DNA of 8,018 nucleotides from NCBI GenBank assembly GCA_020429485.1, contig JAGQLK010000048.1, positions 1-8,018 of the forward strand. The letters run 5' to 3'. Shown piece after piece: positions 1-5,298 of this stretch (its first letter is position 1; the number at the start of each line of letters is the position of its first letter). A program made the position numbers and the translations under genes. The notes beneath the pieces are model-generated. The model was given only the letters and a program-made list of their open reading frames with translations. It was not told the DNA's origin and searched no databases. The DNA is from Candidatus Dojkabacteria bacterium. GTDB lineage: Bacteria; Patescibacteriota; Dojkabacteria; B142; OLB20.

Positions 1-338
1 AAGCAATTAACAGAGCTCCAATGGGACATATTGGTTTCCTAAATGCATTATCTGTGACAATGAACATCAAAGGAGAGATAGTGATAGTATCTGAAGATAA
101 TCAATTACCAGATAAAATACGTGATTTACTATTAGATCTTGAAGGTTATGTAGTAATAATAAATGATAGGACAAGTAAAGTACCGCAATTAGTTAAAGAA
201 AAGGAAGTAATTGACAGTAAACTTACTCTTTATGTTTGTGAGAATTTTAGTTGTAAAACACCTATTGCAGGAGAATCGGAAGTAATAGAACGCCTTATTC
301 AGCTGGCCTCCACAAGTGCACTTCAAGATCAACAGTAA
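1..338 (+). CDS. C-terminal end of a DUF255/YyaL-family (thioredoxin-domain, SPATA20-like) protein, partial
   Basis: The reading frame is open from the left edge (first whole codon at base 3) to a TAA at 336-338, so only about 111 C-terminal residues are present. The tail matches what I know of the YyaL/SPATA20 family: a hydrophobic 'APMGHIGFLNAL' helix, a short beta-strand segment (EIVIVSED), and near the end 'LTLYVCENFSCKTPI', the family's typical Y-V-C-x-x-F-x-C-x-x-P closing motif. Full-length members have an N-terminal thioredoxin-like domain followed by an alpha/alpha-barrel and run to about 600-700 residues; their reaction is poorly known. That N-terminal part lies outside this window. 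The last 44 bases overlap the 3' end of the convergent alkyltransferase-like gene. Family call is fairly secure; the function is not. Confidence 0.75.
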   Translation, partial: AINRAPMGHIGFLNALSVTMNIKGEIVIVSEDNQLPDKIRDLLLDLEGYVVIINDRTSKVPQLVKEKEVIDSKLTLYVCENFSCKTPIAGESEVIERLIQLASTSALQDQQ

Positions 339-615
339 GCTCATCTAAAAATCTAACATCCTCATTCTCAAGGAGGTCTTTTTGGATCAGCTTCTCTACT
401 CCACCATCACCATGATTGATCGAAATATAACCTTTCCTATTAACTACTCTCCACCATGGTATATTTTCCTCATTGAGTCCCAATGCCCTTAGTGCAAATC
501 CTACTTGTCGTGATGCTCTAGGAGACCCAATCATTGTTGCAATTTGCCCATATGTAGCAACCATCCCTTCTGGTATGGAATTTACTACTTTGTAGACCTT
601 TTCTCTAAATTTCAT
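295..615 (-). CDS. Alkyltransferase-like (ATL) DNA-repair protein, MGMT-fold without the acceptor cysteine
   Basis: This 106-aa protein is the size of a stand-alone MGMT DNA-binding domain. Visible marks are the helix-turn-helix start 'IPEGMVATYGQIA' (Tyr22, the base-flipping tyrosine position), 'SPRASRQVGFAL' at 31-42 (Arg36, the arginine-finger position), and 'IPWWRVVNRKGYIS' at 52-65. In true O6-alkylguanine transferases the last motif is P-C-H-R-V, with Cys as the alkyl acceptor. Here Trp54 takes the Cys place and Trp55 the His place, so the protein should bind O6-alkylguanine lesions without repairing them and hand them to nucleotide excision repair, as known for ATL proteins such as fission yeast Atl1. 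ATG start; an AGAGGT ribosome site lies 4 nt upstream. It overlaps the end of the upstream gene by 11 nt, so the two are probably co-transcribed and translationally coupled. Confidence 0.88.
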   Translation of the reverse strand: MKFREKVYKVVNSIPEGMVATYGQIATMIGSPRASRQVGFALRALGLNEENIPWWRVVNRKGYISINHGDGGVEKLIQKDLLENEDVRFLDELTVDLEVHLWRPAE

Positions 616-1321
616 CTAAACCTCTATTATCAAATATCGTATCATACATTACTGCAATAATATCAGGATGTATAGTAGAGTATGCCATACCTAAGGTTCT
701 TACTTCATTACCAATTTGGGTTATAGGATGAATCATGTCAGCTGGCAGACTACCATCAGGACTTAAACTCGTTCTGTATAAATGGGCTAACTTAGCACCA
801 TTTCCTCTATTTAAGAAATCGGCTGCTAGATTAAATTGAGCTAGTAGTTCTTGCCTAAAATCTGGGATTTTTGGTAATAGGTCATCTATTATCACATTAT
901 CAAGCTGAAATGCTAGCTCATCATCTATGAATCCTGCAGTTCCTAGTGTGCTAGCAATCACCCAGGAGAGATTGGTAATAGTGAGTTCCCAGATATCCTG
1001 CAGTCTTCCATTGGTTACGGGGTAATACCATTCAGATTCTGGCAACACTTCTGCTTTATCTTCTGTAAAGTGAGGTACATTGAACATGAGATGCGCATTG
1101 TCCATTGATCTACCAATATCATCGAGTTGTTCTTCCGACAAGAGCCATGTGCCTATTTCAGTGATACTCACATCACTATTCAGAAAAGCTTGTCCTACAT
1201 ATATCAGTAGTGCCTCTAGTGCAATTGGTAATACAGCATTTCCCTTTTTGTATGCTTGATAAAAGTCATGACGCAAGGGTGCCCTAATTATGTCTATACT
1301 CTCTTCAGTTTCTCCCGCCAA
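605..1321 (-). CDS. Unknown protein, 238 aa, acidic, cysteine-free
   Basis: I do not recognise this protein. It has no signal peptide or long hydrophobic helix and no cysteine, is acidic, and looks alpha-helical and soluble ('ALEALLIYVGQAFLN', 'RQELLAQFNLAADFLN'). Tryptophans at 58, 98, 111 and 120 and the run 'NLSWVIASTLGTAGFIDDELAF' suggest a compact globular fold. The start is TTG at 1321: the frame is closed by a TAA 11 codons upstream, and the next in-frame ATG is about 70 codons further in, which would remove about a third of the protein. It ends in TAG inside the start of the ATL repair gene (11-nt overlap), so the two share an mRNA; a role connected with DNA repair is possible but rests only on this. 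A perfect TATAAT lies about 50 nt upstream, with a 16-bp palindrome between it and the start. Confidence 0.75.
   Translation of the reverse strand: MAGETEESIDIIRAPLRHDFYQAYKKGNAVLPIALEALLIYVGQAFLNSDVSITEIGTWLLSEEQLDDIGRSMDNAHLMFNVPHFTEDKAEVLPESEWYYPVTNGRLQDIWELTITNLSWVIASTLGTAGFIDDELAFQLDNVIIDDLLPKIPDFRQELLAQFNLAADFLNRGNGAKLAHLYRTSLSPDGSLPADMIHPITQIGNEVRTLGMAYSTIHPDIIAVMYDTIFDNRGLDEI
620..625 (-). promoter_or_regulatory. Shine-Dalgarno site of the ATL gene
   Basis: AGAGGT on the minus strand sits 4 nt before the ATG at 615 and lies inside the coding end of the upstream gene. It is the clearest ribosome-binding site in the window. Most other genes here have nothing comparable, so it fits re-initiation or coupled translation within the two-gene mRNA. 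Confidence 0.6.
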
Positions 1322-1341
1322 TGTCGTAAGATAAAAAGTAG

Positions 1342-1378
1342 TGATAAATATTTATCAAATAAACGTAATATTATACGT
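1342..1378. promoter_or_regulatory. Divergent promoter region with two inverted repeats
   Basis: This lies in the 74-bp space between the divergent unknown gene (start 1321, minus) and the binding-protein gene (start 1396, plus). A perfect 16-bp palindrome, TGATAAATATTTATCA, occupies 1342-1357. A second, imperfect dyad has arms ACGTA (1363-1367) and TACGT (1374-1378). The second dyad encloses a perfect minus-strand TATAAT at 1370-1375, and on the plus strand TATTAT at 1369-1374. No good -35 box is visible for either direction. From the minus-strand -10, transcription would start near 1363, putting the 16-bp palindrome just downstream where a repressor could block it. The promoter is likely; the operator role is inference, and AT-rich DNA forms such palindromes by chance. 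Confidence 0.5.
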
Positions 1379-1395
1379 AGATATAACAACAAAAA

Positions 1396-2478
1396 ATGAA
1401 TGACCCATATGATAGCACACCTACAGTGGATTTACGTAAAGATATTGAAACTCTTGAGACCCATGCAAAAATTCGTAAGAGCACATTACTAATAATTTTT
1501 GTACTTTCTGCTCTACTATTCCTATTCGTTTTTTATCAGAATAGGCCCCAACCAGGCTCTGTCACAGTTGGTACTGTAGAAGGACAATACTCTGGATTAA
1601 TATGGGTAGCAAAAGCAAGAGGCGATTTTGAATATAATAGTGTGTATGTAGATATTAAGACTTGTAAAACTACAGATCAATGTATCAACTGGGTTAATAG
1701 CGGAACTATTGATATAGCTGTTGTTGATGATTATGCACTTACTACCCGAATCTCTCGATCAAAAGATTTAAGAGCGTTTGCTTCTGTAGGTCAATTTGAA
1801 TCAACAGAAATAATCTATGACTTTAAAAAGGGCTACGGTTCACTACCAGAAATAGAAAACCTCGAGGTCGGGTTAACATCTGATTCTTTATCTGAATATT
1901 GGTTTTATCAAGCTGTAATGGATCTTGGATATGATATTTCAGATTATGAAATTGTTGAAACCGATCCCTATGACATTTCACATAGCATGAGCATTGGAGA
2001 AATTATAGCAGGTGTTACTTGGAACCCACTGGCATACGATGTAAAGAATGAATTGAGCCACAAAATCACATCAGAAAACTTACAACATGGTGAAAAGAAC
2101 TACTGGCTATTAGTAAGCAATAAGGAATATCTCGATACTAACCATGAATTAGCTGGTAGATTTCTCAACGCTTTACTAAATGCAGAGAACTACATCAAAA
2201 CCAATCCAACAGAGTCGAAACAAATCATGGCTGATTCATCTCACTTAGATTATGAATATATGGACGACATCTGGAGAAAAAGTAATTTTGAACTGATACT
2301 CTCTAATGAAATAGTTAATCAGATAAATTACCAACTGTCATGGAGAAATGCTAACAAACTATCTGAAGACAATATCCAGCTTAGATCATCAGAGATCGTT
2401 TATACTAGTGTGATAGAAAACGTAAAGCCGCATGGCTTACTTGGAGTTAGTACATCTGCTGAATTAGAAGAGCTATAG
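1396..2478 (+). CDS. Membrane-anchored NMT1/THI5-like (SsuA/TauA-type) substrate-binding protein
   Basis: The 360-aa product has a charged N-terminus (1-29, ending KIRKS), one transmembrane helix at about 30-47 and then an extracytoplasmic domain. There is no lipobox cysteine, so it is held by an uncleaved signal anchor rather than a lipid. The domain follows the type-2 periplasmic binding fold of the nitrate/sulfonate/taurine family: 'VTVGTVEGQYSGLIWVAKARG' at 56-76, 'WVNSGTIDIAVVDDYA' at 99-114, 'GEIIAGVTWNPLAYDV' at 201-216, and a C-terminal helical region 'IKTNPTESKQIMA...IWRKSNFEL' at 267-300 that is typical of the family. Cys90 and Cys96 are its only cysteines and could form an extracytoplasmic disulfide. 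No permease or ATPase gene adjoins it, so it may serve a distant transporter or act as a sensor or receptor. Ligand unknown. ATG start; no Shine-Dalgarno. The TAG stop abuts the next gene's stop with no gap. Confidence 0.82.
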   Translation: MNDPYDSTPTVDLRKDIETLETHAKIRKSTLLIIFVLSALLFLFVFYQNRPQPGSVTVGTVEGQYSGLIWVAKARGDFEYNSVYVDIKTCKTTDQCINWVNSGTIDIAVVDDYALTTRISRSKDLRAFASVGQFESTEIIYDFKKGYGSLPEIENLEVGLTSDSLSEYWFYQAVMDLGYDISDYEIVETDPYDISHSMSIGEIIAGVTWNPLAYDVKNELSHKITSENLQHGEKNYWLLVSNKEYLDTNHELAGRFLNALLNAENYIKTNPTESKQIMADSSHLDYEYMDDIWRKSNFELILSNEIVNQINYQLSWRNANKLSEDNIQLRSSEIVYTSVIENVKPHGLLGVSTSAELEEL

Positions 2479-3360
2479 TTACCTGCGTCTTCTTGTTGTT
2501 TGAGTAGTTACTTCTTCAAAACCAATATCGAATAACCCGATCATACCATCCCAAGCTCTGTATGCGCCTCCACTTTCATGATCTCTTGAATATATTGCAA
2601 TTGGCTCTGCCATTTCATGTCCCTTTGGCATTAACATCTCTTTTCTAAATCTTACCCATTGGTTATTATAGAACACTAGACCATCAGCTACTAACTCAAC
2701 TGGAGATACCTGGACTTGAATACCTGCAGTCATTGTATCGTAGCCTCTCTCATCTACCACTGCATGACCTACTGTATATCTTTCAACAGGTAAGTGTAGT
2801 AGCCTTGCAAGTTGTTGCCTGTTCCATTCTTGTACTTCCATACCTACTTCAGCACCATGTCTTCCACCAATATCCTCGTGCTGAGTAAGAAGCTTGTCTA
2901 TTTGTGCTTGGATATACCAGTCATAATTCAATGGTTCTTCTAGTTGCCATCCCATAGACTCTCCAATATCAGTCATTTCCAGGCCAGATAAGATAAGTTT
3001 CTCTCGAGGGGCACCTTCCTCCCCTACTACTAATACTCTTGTTGATTCAACATGAGTAGGTAATGTAGCATCCCAATGAGGGTTTCCAGGAACGTATTTA
3101 TTGACTGAACGACTAGCAGTATTAATAGCTACCATCTTTTCAGGATGATGAACAAGTGTACGGACAAGCTGGTTTAATCTAATTAAACCAGCACCTTGTC
3201 TTTCTGCTTCATTAATATGCACAGCTGACAAGCTATGATGCTTCTCAAAGAATGTATCAGGTAGATCTAATCTTCTGCCATATTCAACAAGCCATGAGCC
3301 GAAATGGGCCATGATGAATGTTGGATCAAATTGTTCTTGGTCTCTTGGTTGTTCTGACAT
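2479..3360 (-). CDS. Unknown protein, 293 aa, soluble, cysteine-free, with Arg-rich C-terminal tail
   Basis: I do not recognise this protein. There is no signal peptide, transmembrane helix or cysteine. The N-terminal half looks helical ('FIMAHFGSWLVEYGRRLDLP', 'AERQGAGLIRLNQLVRTLVHHPEKM'). The second half looks more strand-rich, with evenly spaced tryptophans ('MGWQLEEPLNYDWYIQAQIDKLL', 'YNNQWVRFRKEML', 'YRAWDGMIGLFDIGF'). The protein ends in TTRRRR, a basic tail that could touch nucleic acid, though this is speculative. ATG start at 3360, with an extended -10 promoter so close upstream that the mRNA should be nearly leaderless. Its TAA stop directly abuts the TAG stop of the convergent binding-protein gene. 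Codon use looks like that of its neighbours, so there is no sign of recent transfer. Confidence 0.78.
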   Translation of the reverse strand: MSEQPRDQEQFDPTFIMAHFGSWLVEYGRRLDLPDTFFEKHHSLSAVHINEAERQGAGLIRLNQLVRTLVHHPEKMVAINTASRSVNKYVPGNPHWDATLPTHVESTRVLVVGEEGAPREKLILSGLEMTDIGESMGWQLEEPLNYDWYIQAQIDKLLTQHEDIGGRHGAEVGMEVQEWNRQQLARLLHLPVERYTVGHAVVDERGYDTMTAGIQVQVSPVELVADGLVFYNNQWVRFRKEMLMPKGHEMAEPIAIYSRDHESGGAYRAWDGMIGLFDIGFEEVTTQTTRRRR

Positions 3361-3369
3361 AACGGGGCG

Positions 3370-3378
3370 ATTATAACA
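3370..3378 (-). promoter_or_regulatory. Extended -10 promoter (TGTTATAAT) of the 293-aa unknown gene
   Basis: The minus strand reads TGT directly before a perfect TATAAT (3370-3375), giving an extended -10 element that can work without a -35 box; none is evident at 17-18 nt spacing. Transcription would begin about 7 nt downstream, near 3363, leaving only about 2-4 nt before the ATG at 3360. The gene is therefore predicted to be translated from a leaderless or nearly leaderless mRNA. Confidence 0.6.
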
Positions 3379-3424
3379 TAAATATCTAGAATTCGTATAT
3401 ACAGCAATGATATTAGTGTGCTAA

Positions 3425-3448
3425 GATATATACTTGCTAGTAAATATC
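3425..3448 (+). promoter_or_regulatory. -10 element and 24-bp imperfect palindrome directly before the VKOR start codon
   Basis: TATACT at 3429-3434 is a good -10 match. A start near 3441 would give a leader of about 8 nt to the ATG at 3449. The 24 bases ending at 3448 form an inverted repeat with 10 of 12 pairs matching (half-site pattern GATAT-TACT-G / C-AGTA-ATATC) that covers the -10 and runs up to the start codon. This is a natural position for a repressor site, though that role is inferred. No convincing -35 box was seen. Confidence 0.45.
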
Positions 3449-3880
3449 ATGAATAGAAAATATTTAAAATATATCCTCTTTATTCTTTCAATCTTAGGAA
3501 TTATTTTATCTGCTTACCTATGGAAAGTACAGTTACAAGGCGAGGACTTAAGTATACCTTGCACAACTAATGGTGGTTGTGAACTTGTTTTAACAAGCAA
3601 ATGGTCAAAGATATTTGGAGTTCCTATGTCTGTATACGGATTTTTCTTCTATGCTTTCTTGGCATTGCTTACATTCCAAAGAATATTTATCGAACACAAA
3701 TTAATCGAGAAGCTAACATTACTCAGTATTGTCTGGGGTATCATATTTTCTGTTTATTTAAGATATTTAGAATTTGCCAAGATTGGAGCTCATTGTACAT
3801 GGTGCTGGATATCTGTACTTATCATAGTACTGATGGCAATAGTTTTAAGTATCGATACTAGTAGTGAGAAAAAGTCTTAA
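3449..3880 (+). CDS. VKOR-family membrane protein (bacterial vitamin K epoxide reductase homologue, disulfide-bond generation)
   Basis: This 143-aa integral membrane protein has about four helices (8-26, 60-78, 88-106, 118-135). It carries the two VKOR cysteine pairs: Cys38-x5-Cys44 in the first extracytoplasmic loop and the quinone-proximal C116-T-W-C119 on the last helix. Between them is the family stretch 'LTSKWSKIFGVPMSVYG' at 48-64. The x5 loop spacing equals that of the cyanobacterial VKOR of known structure. Bacterial VKOR reoxidises a DsbA-like thioredoxin and passes electrons to quinone. No thioredoxin domain is fused here and no DsbA lies in the window, so the partner must be elsewhere. 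An in-frame TTG at 3434 would add five residues, but it falls inside the likely -10 box, so I chose ATG 3449. The 3' end overlaps the following pyrD-like gene by 17 nt. Confidence 0.9.
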   Translation: MNRKYLKYILFILSILGIILSAYLWKVQLQGEDLSIPCTTNGGCELVLTSKWSKIFGVPMSVYGFFFYAFLALLTFQRIFIEHKLIEKLTLLSIVWGIIFSVYLRYLEFAKIGAHCTWCWISVLIIVLMAIVLSIDTSSEKKS

Positions 3881-4985
3881 CGTAATCTATCAATACATTT
3901 TAAAGCCCTTCTTCTTCCTATTCGATCCTGAATTGGTACATGACCTAATCACTTTCGTAGGCAAAACCATTGCTGTTATTCCTGGTGGGCAAAAGTTAAC
4001 AAGAAGATTCCTCAGATATGAGAATCCTATTCTTGAGCAGACGATTCACGGTATCCATTTCACAAATCCTGTAGGACTATCAGCTGGTTTTGATAAGGAC
4101 TGTAACCTTCCAACAATTCTTCCAGACGTTGGATTTGGATTTATGCAGGTAGGTTCAGTTACTCTAAAGCCATATACAGGTAATCCCAAGCCTCGATTAT
4201 TCAGATTAAAGAAATCTCTTGGGATTGTTGTCTATTATGGCCTTAAAAATATAGGAGTCGATAAGATCATAGAAAAATTTATGAAAATGAATGTTGATAA
4301 TCAGTTTCCTATCAGCATGTCTGTGGCGAAAACTAATAGTAAAGATACCTGTGATACACAACAAGGAATCGAAGATTATACTGAATGCCTTGAGAAGCTA
4401 GTAATAAATGATGTAGGAGACTTTTACACCATAAACATCTCATGCCCAAATACATTCGGCGGTGAACCGTTTACCACTCCAGTTAGACTAACTAAGCTTT
4501 TGAAATCAATATCTGCAGTCAAGACAGACAAACCGATATTCGTAAAGATGCCAATTAATATGCCATGGTTAGATTTCAAGAAGCTAATAGAAGTATGTAT
4601 CAAATATCGCATGACTGGAGTAATCATTGGAAATCTAAATAAAGATCATAAATCATCTACAATTAAAGACTCTATTCCAGAGCACATTAAGGGCGGAATA
4701 AGTGGCAAACCAACAGAGGCCTTAAGTAATGATTTGATTGCTAAAACATATTTAGAATATGGATCTAGACTAACAATCATTGGAGTAGGAGGAATATTCA
4801 GTGCACAAGATGCATACGAGAAAATAAAACGAGGAGCCTCACTAGTACAATTAATTACTGGGATGATATTTATGGGGCCTCAGCTAATTGGAGACATCAA
4901 CAGAGGTCTATCCAAACTTCTGGTTGCAGATGGTTATACAAACATAAGCCAAGCTGTTGGTTCTTACTACCACTCTTCTAAGTAG
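3864..4985 (+). CDS. pyrD: Dihydroorotate dehydrogenase, class-2-like (quinone type), divergent active site
   Basis: The 373-aa protein would oxidise dihydroorotate to orotate in pyrimidine synthesis. A class-2 N-terminal helical part, 'YILKPFFFLFDPELVHDL' at 11-28, precedes the FMN barrel; in known class-2 enzymes this docks to the membrane and admits quinone. Visible barrel motifs are 'GLSAGFDKD' (71-79, Lys78), 'GNPKPRLFRL' (106-115), 'NISCPNT' (191-197), Lys228, Asn257, 'GGISGKP' (277-283), 'IIGVGGI' (305-311) and 'GMIFMGP' (333-339). Two key positions are odd. The catalytic base is Cys194, as in class-1 enzymes, instead of the class-2 Ser (E. coli Ser175). The orotate-binding Asn of the NRMGF motif (E. 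coli Asn111) is Val123 in 'GIVVYYGLKN'. It may be a divergent DHODH or a relative with another substrate. GTG start at 3864 overlaps VKOR; no other pyrimidine gene is nearby. Confidence 0.85.
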   Translation: MRKSLNVIYQYILKPFFFLFDPELVHDLITFVGKTIAVIPGGQKLTRRFLRYENPILEQTIHGIHFTNPVGLSAGFDKDCNLPTILPDVGFGFMQVGSVTLKPYTGNPKPRLFRLKKSLGIVVYYGLKNIGVDKIIEKFMKMNVDNQFPISMSVAKTNSKDTCDTQQGIEDYTECLEKLVINDVGDFYTINISCPNTFGGEPFTTPVRLTKLLKSISAVKTDKPIFVKMPINMPWLDFKKLIEVCIKYRMTGVIIGNLNKDHKSSTIKDSIPEHIKGGISGKPTEALSNDLIAKTYLEYGSRLTIIGVGGIFSAQDAYEKIKRGASLVQLITGMIFMGPQLIGDINRGLSKLLVADGYTNISQAVGSYYHSSK

Positions 4986-5130
4986 CTAAACTTAATACAG
5001 TACCATATGTTAGTAATGTTAGCCCTAGTGATAAGAGCACCAATGATATCGCCTTGGAAAAAATCACGATTACTTTCTTTGAAGTTGATTCACTTACTAA
5101 AACTAATGTGCTTTGTTTCTGTGCTAACAT
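4978..5130 (-). CDS. Small single-helix membrane protein, 50 aa, unknown
   Basis: ATG at 5130 opens a 50-codon frame closed by TAG at 4978-4980. It begins MLAQKQSTLVLVSESTSKKV, then has a lysine pair followed by one long hydrophobic helix at about residues 20-48 (VIVIFSKAISLVLLSLGLTL and onward), ending LSLAT. A polar N-terminal third followed by a membrane helix, with its lysines just before the helix, looks like a real tail-anchored or small single-pass protein rather than random frame. It fills most of what would otherwise be an empty 313-bp gap. It overlaps the convergent pyrD-like 3' end by 8 nt and has an AT-rich hairpin and a terminator upstream, so it is its own transcription unit. 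I do not recognise a family; SecE-like or other small translocase subunits were considered but no diagnostic motif is visible. Confidence 0.5.
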   Translation of the reverse strand: MLAQKQSTLVLVSESTSKKVIVIFSKAISLVLLSLGLTLLTYGTVLSLAT

Positions 5131-5149
5131 AATCTTTAACTAAAATGTT

Positions 5150-5184
5150 AAATAATATATACATTAAAACTGTATATATTATTT
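5150..5184. repeat. AT-only inverted repeat upstream of the small membrane protein gene
   Basis: Two 13-nt arms (5150-5162, AAATAATATATAC, and 5172-5184, GTATATATTATTT) pair perfectly around a 9-nt loop. It lies 20 nt upstream of the ATG at 5130. On the minus strand a weak promoter overlaps it: GTGACA at 5186-5191 and TTTAAT at 5163-5168, spaced 17 nt, the latter within the loop. It could be an operator or an mRNA 5' hairpin. It has no T-tract worth calling a terminator. Confidence 0.55.
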
Positions 5185-5205
5185 TTGTCACAGCGAGCTT
5201 AATTA

Positions 5206-5228
5206 AAAACGCCCCGATCGGGCGTTTT
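5206..5228. terminator. Bidirectional intrinsic terminator
   Basis: A 9-bp stem (AAAACGCCC at 5206-5214 with GGGCGTTTT at 5220-5228) closes a 5-nt loop, CGATC. It is the most GC-rich spot in the intergenic region. The minus strand continues as TTTTTAATT, a good U-tract for the NhaD transcript, whose stop codon is about 70 nt upstream. The plus strand ends in TTTTCT and could also stop read-through from the VKOR-pyrD unit. It insulates the small membrane gene from nhaD transcription. Confidence 0.82.
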
Positions 5229-5298
5229 CTACTTCATATTATTTTACTAGCCTATATATCTAGCTTTGTGAATTACTGGTGAATTCAGAGTTATATGA

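Noticed and set aside
3434..3448. TTG at 3434 as the VKOR start
   Set aside because: It lies in the likely -10 box (TATACT ends at 3434) and adds only five unconserved residues; ATG 3449 fits better.
3601..3861. Plus-strand open frame of 86 codons inside the VKOR gene
   Set aside because: It lies in another frame fully within VKOR, which has clear family motifs; its product has no sensible features.
4424..4627. Minus-strand open frame opposite the pyrD-like gene
   Set aside because: It is entirely antisense to a gene with conserved FMN-barrel motifs and shows no domain of its own.
5150..5228. A small RNA gene between the AT hairpin and the terminator
   Set aside because: The hairpin-to-terminator stretch is short, the terminator is well explained by nhaD, and no separate plus-strand promoter of quality is visible.
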